Source: SFEL01 sp964392455 (GTDB lineage: Bacteria > Bacillota > Clostridia > Christensenellales > CAG-138). Taken from it: a DNA stretch of 47,711 nucleotides. The stretch covers positions 1-47,711 of the forward strand of contig CAYMPG010000014.1 of assembly GCA_964392455.1 (NCBI GenBank). Reading direction: 5' to 3'. Both the position numbers and the translations under genes were made by a program. This document shows, in pieces, positions 16,913-25,394 of this stretch (the first letter of the stretch is position 1; the number at the start of each line of letters is the position of its first letter). Below the pieces are notes generated by a model. That model had not been told where the DNA came from. It made no database searches and was given only the letters and a program-made list of their open reading frames with translations.

Positions 16913-17605
16913 ATGAAGCTAAGGGCGGAATATCGGCGAATACTGGTGAAGGCACAGGCCATAGGGGCAGCCGCCGTGCTGGTGGCCCTTGGGGCGGTGT
17001 TTTTTCGGGAGCCGCTGCCTGCCGCAGCAGATGGCAGCCTTACCATAGTGGTAGACCCGGGGCATGGCGGTATAGATGGCGGGGCGGTAAGCCCCGAGGG
17101 CATTGAGGAGGCGGGGCTGAATCTTACGGTATCCCTGCTGCTTAAAGGCGAGCTCGAGGCCCTTGGCATGGAGGTGATACTCACCCGTGAGGAGGATGCT
17201 GCCCTTGCCCCCACCAAAAAGGCGGATATGGCCGCCCGCAAAAGCATAATGAATCAGCCCGGGGTGGATGCGGTGGTAAGCGTTCACATGAATAAGTTTA
17301 CCGACTGCGCCGTACATGGGCCCATGGCCTTTTATATGGAGGGCAGCAGCGAGGGGGAAAGGCTTGCTACCTCCGTGATAGCCGCCGTGACCGCCGCCAT
17401 AGGGACAGACAGCCGCCCCGCCAATCCGGGGGATTATTTCGTTATCCGGGAAAGCAGGCCTGTGGCGGTGCTGGTGGAGTGCGGTTTTTTGTCCAATTCC
17501 CATGATGCAGCCCTCCTTACAGACCCCGCCCATCAGAAAAAGCTGGCCCGGGCCATAGCAGAGGGGGTGCAGGGCTATTTTGCCCCGGCAAATGGGCTGG
17601 ACTAA
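16913..17605 (+). CDS. cwlD: Germination-type N-acetylmuramoyl-L-alanine amidase CwlD
   Basis: Zn-dependent amidase_3 enzyme of 230 residues that in Bacillus removes peptide side chains from spore-cortex muramic acid so that muramic-delta-lactam can form. It has an N-terminal membrane anchor or signal (about 10-32) and a catalytic domain (about 43-225). Zn ligands H51 (VDPGHGGIDGG), E65 or E66 and H125 (SVHMN), and catalytic E189 (VLVECGFLSN), are present. The length matches Bacillus CwlD (237). The ATG at 16913 has GGGGGTGAT just before it; a frame extension to 16883 is less likely. It is followed closely by mrnC. Confidence 0.88.
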   Translation: MKLRAEYRRILVKAQAIGAAAVLVALGAVFFREPLPAAADGSLTIVVDPGHGGIDGGAVSPEGIEEAGLNLTVSLLLKGELEALGMEVILTREEDAALAPTKKADMAARKSIMNQPGVDAVVSVHMNKFTDCAVHGPMAFYMEGSSEGERLATSVIAAVTAAIGTDSRPANPGDYFVIRESRPVAVLVECGFLSNSHDAALLTDPAHQKKLARAIAEGVQGYFAPANGLD

Positions 17606-17626
17606 AGGGGCTTTTACCTATATAAT
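17598..17626 (+). promoter_or_regulatory. Promoter abutting the mrnC start codon
   Basis: TGGACT (17598-17603), 17 bp, TATAAT (17621-17626), then seven bases to the mrnC ATG. Transcription would begin at about the ATG itself, giving a leaderless mRNA. Confidence 0.45.
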
Positions 17627-17633
17627 ACAATAG

Positions 17634-18080
17634 ATGGATAATGAAGTTTTGAAGGAAAATATCATAGCCCAGGTGGCCCGTGCCTCAGCCTCCCAGCTCA
17701 GGGAGCCAAGGCTGCTGAGCCCCCTTGTGCTTGCGTACATTGGGGACACTGTGTACGATCTTTACGTTCGCACTCAGCTTCTCCTTTCCACAGACGCCAC
17801 CGCCCACGGCCTCCACGTTATGGCCACAAAGCGGGTGTGCGCCAGGGCCCAGGCAGAGGCCGCCCAGCGGATACTGCCCCTGCTTACCGAGGATGAGCAG
17901 TATATCTTCCGCCGTGGCCGCAACAGCCATATGGGCACCGTGCCAAAGCACGCACAGATGGCCCATTACCGGGCTGCCACCGGCCTTGAGGCGCTGCTTG
18001 GCTACCTTTACCTTAAGGGCGAGGATGACAGGCTCAATGAGCTTATGGGGGAAATGCTTTCTCCCGCCGCCGAAGAATAA
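17634..18080 (+). CDS. mrnC: Mini-ribonuclease III
   Basis: Dimeric double-strand-specific RNase of 148 residues consisting of an RNase III catalytic domain without a dsRNA-binding domain. In Bacillus it matures the ends of 23S rRNA. Seen: LVLAYIGDTVYDLYVR with the conserved Asp (D38 and D42), HVMATKRVCARAQAE, and RRGRNSHMGTVPKHA followed by YRAATGLEALLGYLYL, which carries the second acidic cluster. The order mrnC-rlmB-sigH matches Bacillus yazC-yacO-(yacP)-sigH, with yacP missing. No Shine-Dalgarno precedes the ATG; a TATAAT ends seven bases upstream. Confidence 0.93.
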   Translation: MDNEVLKENIIAQVARASASQLREPRLLSPLVLAYIGDTVYDLYVRTQLLLSTDATAHGLHVMATKRVCARAQAEAAQRILPLLTEDEQYIFRRGRNSHMGTVPKHAQMAHYRAATGLEALLGYLYLKGEDDRLNELMGEMLSPAAEE

Positions 18081-18104
18081 TACCGGGAGGATAACATAAA
18101 CAAA

Positions 18105-19232
18105 ATGGCATTCAGGGATAATAAAAGCGGCTACGGCCAGAAGGATTACAATCGTGATATAGCCCGCCATGGCGGCAAGGGCCAGGGCTCCTATGAGGAG
18201 CGCTCCTACGGCAAGGGCCGCTATGATTCTGACAGACCCTACAAAAAGGGCCCGGAGGGCAGCTCCTATGGCAGGCGTGAATTCGATTCTGACAGGCCCT
18301 ATGGCAAAAAGCCCTATACAAGCGATAAGCCATACGGCAAAAAGCCCTATGGCAAAGGCCCTCAGGAGCAGGACAGGCCCTATCGCAAGGGCCCGGCCAA
18401 TGATAAATTTGCCAGGGATGAGCGCAATGAGGGCAGCATCAGGGAGCCCCAGGCGGATACTCGGCCCAATTTCTGCCCTGAGGACGAGCTGCCCTACATC
18501 GTGATGGGCAGAAATGCCGTTCGTGAAGCCATAAAGAGCGGCCGCAGCATAGACCGTATTCTCGTAGTAAAGGAGCTGGATGGCTCTCTCCGTGAGGTCA
18601 TCGGCCTTGCACGGGATAGAAACCTTCAGATTCGCGAGGTAGACAGGGCCAAGCTGGACGAGCTGTGTATGCCCTTTGGCCATGGCGGAAAGCCCGGCAA
18701 TCATCAGGGAATAGTCGCCCAGGTGCCGGGCGTGGAATACTGCGATATATCGGATATACTCGCCGTAGCCAGGGAGCGGCAGGAAAAGCCCTTTATCATA
18801 CTGCTTGACGGCGTTGAGGATCCACACAACCTTGGCTCCATAATCCGCAGCGCAGAATGTGCCGGTGCCCATGGCGTAATAATCCCCAAGCGGCGCAGCG
18901 CCTCCGTCACCGCCTCCGCCTGCAAGGCCTCTGCCGGTGCGGTAGAGTATATGAAGGTGGCCCGGGTGTCAAATCTCGGCGGCGCAATAGACAGGCTCAA
19001 GGACGAGGGCCTGTGGATAGCAGGTGCAGATATGGCGGGCACTGCCATGGATAAGGCAGACCTTAAGGGCGCCATTGGCCTTGTAATAGGCAGCGAGGGA
19101 GATGGCATCAGCCGCCTTATAAAGGAAAAGTGCGATTTTCTCGTATCCATCCCCATGTGCGGCCATATAGATTCCCTCAATGCAGCAGTGGCAGCGGCCG
19201 TGCTCATGTTTGAAAAAAAGAGGCAGGGATGA
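18105..19232 (+). CDS. rlmB: 23S rRNA (guanosine-2'-O)-methyltransferase RlmB with long basic repeat tail
   Basis: SPOUT-class methyltransferase (TrmH family) predicted to modify a 23S rRNA guanosine (G2251 in E. coli). It has 375 residues against the usual about 245-250. The extra about 125 at the N-terminus are low-complexity, rich in Gly, Tyr, Lys, Arg and Asp, with repeats such as SDRPYGKKPY and DKPYGKKPYGKGP. The canonical part begins PYIVMGRNAVREA and contains VEDPHNLGSIIRSAE, VIIPKRRSASVT, IGSEGDGISRLI and IPMCGHIDSLNAAVA (the SAM-binding knot). GGGAGGA at 18085-18091 precedes the ATG. The end overlaps sigH by four bases. Confidence 0.92.
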   Translation: MAFRDNKSGYGQKDYNRDIARHGGKGQGSYEERSYGKGRYDSDRPYKKGPEGSSYGRREFDSDRPYGKKPYTSDKPYGKKPYGKGPQEQDRPYRKGPANDKFARDERNEGSIREPQADTRPNFCPEDELPYIVMGRNAVREAIKSGRSIDRILVVKELDGSLREVIGLARDRNLQIREVDRAKLDELCMPFGHGGKPGNHQGIVAQVPGVEYCDISDILAVARERQEKPFIILLDGVEDPHNLGSIIRSAECAGAHGVIIPKRRSASVTASACKASAGAVEYMKVARVSNLGGAIDRLKDEGLWIAGADMAGTAMDKADLKGAIGLVIGSEGDGISRLIKEKCDFLVSIPMCGHIDSLNAAVAAAVLMFEKKRQG

Positions 19233-19825
19233 CTGACAGGCGGGATGACCAGCAGCTCGTAGCGGCCGCCCAGCAGGGAGATGCCGCTGCCATGGAGGAG
19301 CTGTGCGTGCGCTATAAGGACAGGGTACGCATGATAGTGCGGCCCTATTTTCTCATCGGCGCAGACCGGGATGATGTGATTCAGGAGGGCATGATTGGCC
19401 TTTATAAGGCCATAAGGGATTATGACCCGGGCTGCAATGCCGCCTTTTCCTCCTTTGCGGAGATGTGCGTTACCCGGCAGGTGCTCAGCGCCATAAATGC
19501 TGCCCGCCGCCAGAAGCATCAGCCCCTCAATAGCTATATTTCCCTCTACAATACCTCCCCCGGCGAGGGCGAGGACAGGGAGCTTATAGAGCTGCTGGAG
19601 CTTACCGGCAGCAGCCCCGAGGATGCCCTAATATCCAAGGAGACCTCCCAGCGGCTCAGGCAGGAGATGGATACCCTCCTTACCCCGCTGGAGCGCCGTG
19701 TTGCCGCCCTGTTTCTGGAGGGGCTCACCTATCAGCAGATCGCAGATGCCATTGGCCGCCCCGTTAAGGCGGTGGATAATGCCCTGTGCCGGGTGAAGAA
19801 AAAGCTCAGCAGCGCCCTGGAATGA
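19229..19825 (+). CDS. sigH: RNA polymerase sigma-H factor (stationary phase/early sporulation)
   Basis: Sigma-70 family factor of 198 residues that in Bacillus and Clostridium directs transition-state and early sporulation genes. Region 2 includes DDVIQEGMIGLYKAIRDYD (about 50-68) and FSSFAEMCVTRQVLSAINAA; region 4 includes LTPLERRVAALFLEGLTYQQIADAIG (core about 151-170) and a helix-turn-helix with KAVDNALCRVKKK. The ATG lies in an ATGA overlap with the rlmB stop, so it is probably translated from the mrnC-rlmB transcript. A repeat-associated terminator follows. Confidence 0.93.
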   Translation: MTDRRDDQQLVAAAQQGDAAAMEELCVRYKDRVRMIVRPYFLIGADRDDVIQEGMIGLYKAIRDYDPGCNAAFSSFAEMCVTRQVLSAINAARRQKHQPLNSYISLYNTSPGEGEDRELIELLELTGSSPEDALISKETSQRLRQEMDTLLTPLERRVAALFLEGLTYQQIADAIGRPVKAVDNALCRVKKKLSSALE

Positions 19826-19860
19826 CTTATGTGTTCTGCAATATGCTTTCGGATGGTTAA

Positions 19861-19916
19861 TACAAAATAAGCAGCCTTGCTCAAAAAAAGCTCCACATCC
19901 CCGTGGAGCTTTTTGC
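19861..19916 (+). repeat. Terminator-associated dispersed repeat, copy B
   Basis: After sigH, TACAAAATAAGCAGCCTTGC (18 of 20 identical to copy A) is followed by a terminator: stem 19885-19896 with 19903-19914, loop ATCCCC, five T, then GC. Confidence 0.6.
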
Positions 19917-19976
19917 GTGGGCGGGAAAATGCCGGCGCTTTATACCCCGCAAGATTCTCTCATCCTTTCCCCATAC

Positions 19977-20005
19977 AAAAAAGGGCGCACTGTATGCGCC
20001 CTTTT
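19977..20005. terminator. Terminator of the DUF1385-upp operon
   Basis: Stem 19979-19989 with 19995-20005, loop CTGTA, A and T tails on both sides. It lies 35 bp past the upp stop on the minus strand. Confidence 0.75.
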
Positions 20006-20039
20006 ATATGCGGCATTGCCGCCTGCTTTTGCCGTGTTT

Positions 20040-20669
20040 TTACTTGGTGCCAAACAGCCTGTCGCCAGCATCACCAAGGCCGGGAACGATGTAGCCGTGG
20101 TCATTCAGGCAGTCATCCACGCTTGCCACGAATATATCCACATCCGGATGTGCCTTCTGCACTGCCTCTATTCCCTCGGGAGCGGCAATGAGGTTTACCA
20201 GCTTGATGCTCTTGCAGCCTGCCCTCTTGAGCACGTTTATGCCCGCTATGGCAGAGCCGCCGGTGGCCAGCATGGGGTCTACGATTATCATGTCACGCTC
20301 GCTCACATCGGGCGGGAGCTTGCTGTAGTAATCCACAGGGGAAAGGGTCTCCGGGTCACGATACAGGCCGATATGGCCCACCTTTGCGGCGGGGATAAGG
20401 GACATCATGCCATCCACCATGCCCAATCCTGCACGCAGTATAGGCACTATGCCCAGCTTTTTGCCGGAAAGCACCTTTGCCTTGGCAGTGGTGATGGGGG
20501 TCTCAACGGTGGTATCCTCAAGGGTAAGGTCACGGGTGGCCTCATAGGCCAGCAGGGTGGCCAGCTCCTGCACCAGCGCACGGAACTGATTGCTGCCGGT
20601 GTTTTTGTCCCTGAGCAGGGTCAGCTTGTGCTGTACCAGCGGGTGATCGATCACAACAAGTTTTGACAT
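20040..20669 (-). CDS. upp: Uracil phosphoribosyltransferase
   Basis: Pyrimidine salvage enzyme making UMP from uracil and PRPP. It has 209 residues, the standard size. The PRPP-binding segment VDPMLATGGSA, RDKNTGSNQFR near the N-terminus, VPILRAGLGMVDG and the C-terminal uracil-recognition region YIVPGLGDAGDR are present. AAAGGAG lies about 14 bp before the ATG. It is the last gene of the DUF1385-prmC-prfA-sua5-rpiB-upp run; in Bacillus the same neighbourhood continues into the atp operon, which is absent here. Confidence 0.97.
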   Translation of the reverse strand: MSKLVVIDHPLVQHKLTLLRDKNTGSNQFRALVQELATLLAYEATRDLTLEDTTVETPITTAKAKVLSGKKLGIVPILRAGLGMVDGMMSLIPAAKVGHIGLYRDPETLSPVDYYSKLPPDVSERDMIIVDPMLATGGSAIAGINVLKRAGCKSIKLVNLIAAPEGIEAVQKAHPDVDIFVASVDDCLNDHGYIVPGLGDAGDRLFGTK

Positions 20670-20735
20670 GGTTTGGTATTATTCTCCTTTCGGCAGATGA
20701 AATGTATAATTGCACTGAAGAAAACGGTGTATTTA

Positions 20736-21179
20736 TCACCGTGCCTCATCGTAAGAGGTGATTTTTGCCACCCTTTCAGAGTGACGGCCGCCCAGGGGGT
20801 CAGTATCCAGAAATACATCCACTATGCCCTTGGCAAGCTCTATGCCCAGTATTCTTTCCCCAAGGGAAAGTACGTTTGCATCATTATGCTCCCTGCAAAG
20901 GCGAGCCATCACGGGGTCTGTACACAGGGCGCAGCGCACCCCCTTCACCTTGTTTGCGGCGATGGATATGCCTATGCCTGTGCCGCACACCACGATGCCC
21001 CTGTCTGCCTCTCCCTTTACCACGGCCTCGCCGCAGGCTATGCCATAATCGGGATAATCCGCCCTGTCAGGGCTGTAGCAGCCAAGGTCCAGCACGGTAT
21101 GCCCCTTTGCTGCAATGTATTCCCTGAGCTGCTCCTTAAGGGCAAATCCGCCGTGATCAGACGCCATTGCTATTTTCAT
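20736..21179 (-). CDS. rpiB: Ribose-5-phosphate isomerase B
   Basis: Interconverts ribose-5-phosphate and ribulose-5-phosphate in the pentose phosphate pathway. It has 147 residues from this start. Seen: MKIAMASDHGGFALKE, DYPDYG, the VVCGTGIGISIAANK segment with the likely catalytic Cys, and EHNDANVLSLGER. Two ATGs are available, 21188 and 21179; GAGAGGA ends only two bases before the first, so the second, which also matches the family N-terminus, is preferred. It lies between sua5 and upp, a well-known Firmicutes order. Confidence 0.95.
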   Translation of the reverse strand: MKIAMASDHGGFALKEQLREYIAAKGHTVLDLGCYSPDRADYPDYGIACGEAVVKGEADRGIVVCGTGIGISIAANKVKGVRCALCTDPVMARLCREHNDANVLSLGERILGIELAKGIVDVFLDTDPLGGRHSERVAKITSYDEAR

Positions 21180-21211
21180 TTTTATCATTATCCTCTCTTT
21201 GGGTTTATGCC

Positions 21212-22243
21212 TTATACCGTGGTAAAGCCTGCCGAGCGCAGGAGCCTGTTCATATATGCAAGGCCCATGTCATTTTCCGGCATCGCCTCGCACAGTATCA
21301 CGTCCACATCCTTCTGCTCCCTTAGCCTTGCAAAAAGATTGGCGCACATTTCGGCAGGGTTCGACCTTTCGCCTATTATAACATACCTTTTCCCCCGGTA
21401 AAAGTGCCGGGTCTCATCCGTGGCAAATATAATGCAGCGCAGGCCCTCACCTTCCCTGCTTTCATACAGGGCGGCTATCTTGCCTGCAGCCTCCCGTGGG
21501 CCTCCCGTTGCCACTATCACCTGTGCATCCGGCGCATAGTGCCGGTATTTCATGCCGGGAGACATGGCGGTTTCTCCCTCCTTAAGTGGGGAAAGTATCG
21601 ATGGGGCAAGCTCCACCGGGCCTATCACCGCCTCCAGCATTTCCCTTGTAATGCCGCCGGGCCTGAGTATGGTAGGGGTGCCCACAAGGCTCAGCACTGT
21701 GGATTCCACGCCAAACTGGCAGGCTCCGCCGTCTATTATCACATCTATGCGCCCATCCATATCCTCTTTTACGTGCTGGGCGCTGGTGGGAGAGGGCTTG
21801 CCGGAAAGGTTTGCGCTGGGCGCCGCTATTGGCACCCCTGCTGCCCTTATCAGGGCAAGGGCGGTCTTATGCTCCGGCATCCTTACCGCCACAGTATCCA
21901 GCCCCGCCGTTACCTCATCCGGCACGATGGAGCTTTTTTTGTATACCAGGGTAAGGGGCCCCGGCCAGAATGTATCCATCAGCACCCTTGCCGTATCCGG
22001 CACGCTGTGCCACAGCTCCTTCACGTCGCTCTTTTTTGCGATATGCAGTATGAGGGGGTTATCGTTGGGCCTGCCCTTTGCCTCAAATATGCGGCTCACA
22101 GCCTCCCCATCCAGCCCGTTTGCCCCAAGGCCATATACCGTTTCCGTGGGAAAGGCCACAAGCCCCCCTGAGCGTATCACGCTGCCCCCTATGCGGGTGC
22201 CGGCCTCCTTCTGGGCCTGGGCGCTGAAATACTGGGTGGTCAT
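21212..22243 (-). CDS. L-threonylcarbamoyladenylate synthase (Sua5/YwlC)
   Basis: Makes threonylcarbamoyl-AMP from threonine, bicarbonate and ATP for t6A37 tRNA modification. It has 343 residues, the two-domain Sua5 type: a YrdC domain (about 10-205) with GGLVAFPTETVYGLG, FEAKGRPNDNPL and PSANLSGKPSPT, and a C-terminal Sua5 domain (about 230-343) with SPGMKYRHYAPDA, joined by a flexible linker. The ATG at 22243 follows the prfA stop after a single base. The longer frame to 22285 would lie inside prfA. Confidence 0.94.
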   Translation of the reverse strand: MTTQYFSAQAQKEAGTRIGGSVIRSGGLVAFPTETVYGLGANGLDGEAVSRIFEAKGRPNDNPLILHIAKKSDVKELWHSVPDTARVLMDTFWPGPLTLVYKKSSIVPDEVTAGLDTVAVRMPEHKTALALIRAAGVPIAAPSANLSGKPSPTSAQHVKEDMDGRIDVIIDGGACQFGVESTVLSLVGTPTILRPGGITREMLEAVIGPVELAPSILSPLKEGETAMSPGMKYRHYAPDAQVIVATGGPREAAGKIAALYESREGEGLRCIIFATDETRHFYRGKRYVIIGERSNPAEMCANLFARLREQKDVDVILCEAMPENDMGLAYMNRLLRSAGFTTV

Positions 22244-22244
22244 G

Positions 22245-23315
22245 CTACTCCGCCTCGCCTGAGAGCTGGGCGGTGCGCTCTGCAAGTATGAGCCCGTCTA
22301 TCATTTCATCCATATCCCCGTCCAGGAATGCCTCCAGCCGGTACAGGGTCATGTTTATCCGGTGATCCGTCACCCTGCCCTGGGGGAAGTTGTAGGTGCG
22401 GATGCGCTCGCTGCGGTCTCCGCTGCCCACCATGCTCTTTCTTGCGGAAGCCTCGGCGCTGTCCTTCTGGCTCTGATACAGCTCCAGAAGGCGGCTCTTA
22501 AGCACGCGCATGGCCTTATCCTTATTCTTGTGCTGGCTGCGCTCATCCTGGCACTGTACCACCAGCCCTGTGGGCAGGTGGGTGATGCGTATGGCGGATT
22601 CAGTCTTATTAACGTGCTGGCCGCCTGCGCCGCCGGAGCGGTAGGTATCTATCTGCAGATCCTTGGGGTCTATCTCCACCTCCACGTCCTCCGCCTCAGG
22701 CAGCACTGCCACAGTGGCAGCGGAGGTATGTATGCGACCCTGGGATTCCGTCTCAGGCACACGCTGCACCCTGTGTACGCCGCTTTCAAATTTCATGCGG
22801 GAATAGGCACCGCGGCCCATAAGGGACAGGGTGACCTCCTTTACTCCGCCTATCTCGGTCATATTGTCATTGAGGAATTCCGTCTTGTAGCCATGGCGCT
22901 CTGCATAGCGCTGATACATACGCAGCAGGTCTGCGCCAAAAAGGGCCGCCTCGTCGCCGCCGGTGCCTGCACGTATCTCGATTATTACGTTCTTGTCGTC
23001 ATTGGGGTCCTTGGGCAGCAGCATTATCTTCAGCTCCTCTATGAGCTGCTCCTGCTGGGCGGTAAGGTCATTCAGCTCCTGATGCACCATTTCCTTCATC
23101 TCAGGGTCAAGGTGCTCCTCCAGCATTGCCTTGCAGTCCTCTGCGCCGGAAACAGCCTCGGTATACCTGTCGAATACCCCAACTATCTCCTCAAGCTGGC
23201 TGTGCTCCTTTACCATTTCCCGCCATGCGGCCTGGTCTGCCATTGCATCCGGCTGGGACAGGCGGTGGGTCAGCTCCTCGTAGCGGCTTTTAAGTGTTTT
23301 TAGCTTGTTGATCAT
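22245..23315 (-). CDS. prfA: Peptide chain release factor 1
   Basis: Releases nascent protein at UAG and UAA codons. It has 356 residues. The catalytic GGQ is in SGGAGGQHVNKTESA, whose Gln is methylated by PrmC. The codon-recognition tripeptide is PET (RVPETESQGRIHTSAA), the RF1-type PxT rather than the SPF of RF2. The ATG at 23315 follows GAGGA closely. Located downstream of prmC, the reverse of the common prfA-prmC order but with the functional pair intact. A small GGCTTTT hairpin lies in the 108-bp gap. Confidence 0.97.
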   Translation of the reverse strand: MINKLKTLKSRYEELTHRLSQPDAMADQAAWREMVKEHSQLEEIVGVFDRYTEAVSGAEDCKAMLEEHLDPEMKEMVHQELNDLTAQQEQLIEELKIMLLPKDPNDDKNVIIEIRAGTGGDEAALFGADLLRMYQRYAERHGYKTEFLNDNMTEIGGVKEVTLSLMGRGAYSRMKFESGVHRVQRVPETESQGRIHTSAATVAVLPEAEDVEVEIDPKDLQIDTYRSGGAGGQHVNKTESAIRITHLPTGLVVQCQDERSQHKNKDKAMRVLKSRLLELYQSQKDSAEASARKSMVGSGDRSERIRTYNFPQGRVTDHRINMTLYRLEAFLDGDMDEMIDGLILAERTAQLSGEAE

Positions 23316-23423
23316 ATTCCTCGTTCCAATCTGTAAGTTTGGCGGCGTACATACCGCTATTGTGTTAAGGCTTTTTCCACAAAAGCCCTGAATGTATACG
23401 GTCGCTTTTCATGCAGGCCCGGC

Positions 23424-24215
23424 CTATATCACCACTACACGCTCTATGCCGCACAGGTCCTTCAGGGCGTACCCGCCGCCGAATATTTCCATGACCTGCT
23501 CAGCCTGTCCGCAGCCCACCTCCAGCAGCAGGTGGCCTCCGGGCAGAAGGTGCTTTTTGTAATCAAGGGCAATACGCCTGTAAAGCTCCAGCCCGTCATC
23601 TCCCCCGTCCAGCGCCAATAGCGGCTCCCAGAGCACCTCCCTCTGGAGGGAGGGTATATCCGTAGAGGGTATATAGGGGGGGTTGCAGCATATGAGGGAG
23701 TATTTCCCTATCACGTTTTCAAAAAGGTCTCCCTGAAAGAATCTGCCCGCCACGCCGTTCATGGTAGCATTTTCCCTTGTAAGGGCGATGCACTCTGAGC
23801 TGATGTCAGAAAAGGCGACCTCCATTCCTCCCAGCCGTGCAAGGGATATGCCTATGCAGCCTGTGCCGCAGCACATATCCAGCACGCTGCCTCCGCCTAT
23901 ACGCAGAGCCTCCTCGCACAGGGTTTCCGTATCCTGCCGGGGTATCAGGGCGCAGGGGCGGGTATGGAAGGTGAGCCCCATAAATTCCCATTCACCCAGC
24001 ACATACTGTATGGGTGTGCCCTTCAGCCGCTCCACCGAATATGCCCTGAGCGTCTCGTTATATTGCTCGGGAAATTCCTCCCGCCTTAATGCGGGGTATT
24101 CCCTGTATTCCTTTTTTGCCGCAGCGCATACCATTGCCCTGGCCTCGGTCTCCTTCTCGGCGGAAACCAGGGCTATTATCGCCGCTGTCTTTTCGGTTGC
24201 CTCTGCAAAAGTCAT
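23424..24215 (-). CDS. prmC: Release factor glutamine N5-methyltransferase
   Basis: Methylates the GGQ glutamine of release factors RF1 and RF2. It has 263 residues: an N-terminal helical domain (about 1-75), then a SAM-dependent domain with LIPRQDTETLCEEAL, VLDMCCGTGCIGISLA and the catalytic CNPPYIPS. It overlaps the upstream DUF1385 gene by four bases (24212-24215), suggesting coupling. No strong Shine-Dalgarno is needed if it is reinitiated. It serves the prfA gene next to it. Confidence 0.95.
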   Translation of the reverse strand: MTFAEATEKTAAIIALVSAEKETEARAMVCAAAKKEYREYPALRREEFPEQYNETLRAYSVERLKGTPIQYVLGEWEFMGLTFHTRPCALIPRQDTETLCEEALRIGGGSVLDMCCGTGCIGISLARLGGMEVAFSDISSECIALTRENATMNGVAGRFFQGDLFENVIGKYSLICCNPPYIPSTDIPSLQREVLWEPLLALDGGDDGLELYRRIALDYKKHLLPGGHLLLEVGCGQAEQVMEIFGGGYALKDLCGIERVVVI

Positions 24216-25207
24216 TTTTCCTGCTCCGGCTGCTCGGCGGCAGCGTCCTCACCGGCAAGCTGGGCATTGCGCTCAGCCACCTTTGCCTCGGCCTCCTCCT
24301 CGCTCATCATGGCAAGGCGGAATGCCTCTATGGCCACCTCCACCATATCCGCCGTGGGCTCCTTGGTGGTGATATACTGAAGCCCCATGCCGGGGGCACG
24401 TATTATGCGGGTAAGCAGGTTTTCATGCCTTGCTGCAAACTTCAACAGCTCGTAGCTCAGCCCCGCCACCACCGGCAGGAATATCAGCCTTGTGGCCACC
24501 CGCACAGGCAGGCTGTCATTCCAGCCCACTATGGCAAAAAATACTATGCTCACCGCCATCACGAGAAACAGGTAATTAGTGCCGCAGCGGGGGTGCAGCC
24601 TTGAGTGCTTCAGCGCATTTTCCGGAGTAAGCTCATCCTCCGCCTCATAGCAGGCGATGGTCTTATGCTCCGCACCGTGATACATAAACACCCGGCGCAC
24701 ATCCTTTACCGATGCACAAAACAGTATGTACCCTATGAATACGCAGAGCCTTACCAGCCCCTCCACAAGGCACTTTACCACAGATGCAGCGTCGCTGCCC
24801 CTGAAGATAAGGCTGCTGATAAACTGAGGCAGCAGGAAAAACAGCCCCACCGCCAGTATCACCGCCAGCACTGCTGCAAGGCCCATTATCACCTTTTCCA
24901 CGGATTTGCCCAGCTTTTCTGCCAGCCACAGCTCAAATTTGGTGGGCTCCTCGTCTATGGCCTCCCCTATGAGCTCTGCGGATTTTGTAAGGGTATTCAT
25001 GCCCACCGTGATGGATTCCACAAACGTTACCACGCCCCGCACTATGGGCAGGCCCCAGAAGCTGCCCTTCTGCGCCCTGGTTTTAAATTTTTTATAGTCC
25101 AATACTATGCGGCCCTTTGCATCCCGCACCGCCATTGCGATGCCATAGGGGGATTTCATCATTACCCCTTCCATTACGGCCTGGCCGCCAACTTCACACT
25201 TTTTCAT
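24212..25207 (-). CDS. DUF1385 (YqhQ-like) membrane protein
   Basis: A 331-residue protein starting MKKCEVGGQAVMEGVMM, the DUF1385 signature, with four to five hydrophobic segments (for instance VIMGLAAVLAVILAVGLFFLL and YLFLVMAVSIVFFAI) and the conserved YHGAEHKTIACYEAE, which could bind metal. The C-terminal 40 residues are acidic and low-complexity. Function unknown. The ATG at 25207 has GGAG six bases upstream and is preferred to 25225. In many Clostridia this gene stands before prmC and prfA, as here. Confidence 0.88.
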   Translation of the reverse strand: MKKCEVGGQAVMEGVMMKSPYGIAMAVRDAKGRIVLDYKKFKTRAQKGSFWGLPIVRGVVTFVESITVGMNTLTKSAELIGEAIDEEPTKFELWLAEKLGKSVEKVIMGLAAVLAVILAVGLFFLLPQFISSLIFRGSDAASVVKCLVEGLVRLCVFIGYILFCASVKDVRRVFMYHGAEHKTIACYEAEDELTPENALKHSRLHPRCGTNYLFLVMAVSIVFFAIVGWNDSLPVRVATRLIFLPVVAGLSYELLKFAARHENLLTRIIRAPGMGLQYITTKEPTADMVEVAIEAFRLAMMSEEEAEAKVAERNAQLAGEDAAAEQPEQEK

Positions 25208-25240
25208 CTGAACTCCTTTCGGCATTGTATACCACAGTAG

Positions 25241-25249
25241 ATTATATCA
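25241..25249 (-). promoter_or_regulatory. Extended -10 promoter of the DUF1385-upp operon
   Basis: TGATATAAT on the minus strand, an extended -10 with perfect TATAAT (25241-25246), about 34 bp before the ATG. The -35 is only T-rich. Confidence 0.5.
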
Positions 25250-25344
25250 CAGCCTTGTCACGCAAAAAAGTATGTACCATGAAAAACTTGCTTTCCTGCC
25301 CTTTTCTTTAAGGATAATTACCCGTCGCCATGCCCTGTTTCATC

Positions 25345-25378
25345 AAAAAAAGGAACGGACAAACTGTCCGTTCCTTTT
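25345..25378 (-). terminator. Strong terminator of the ribosomal protein operon
   Basis: Fourteen-base stem including A/T tails (25348-25361 with 25365-25378), loop AAC, and seven T on the minus strand. It ends the operon 17 bp past rplL, so rpoB is not in this transcript. Confidence 0.9.
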
Positions 25379-25394
25379 ATTTGTAATCGTGTAA

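Noticed and set aside
18219..18390. CRISPR-like repeats in the start of rlmB
   Set aside because: The repeats are in frame and encode the KKPY-type protein repeats; spacing and length are irregular.
17685..18872. 395-codon minus-strand frame over mrnC and rlmB
   Set aside because: Antisense to two certain genes; low-complexity Ile/Ala/Gly repeats mirror the RlmB tail.
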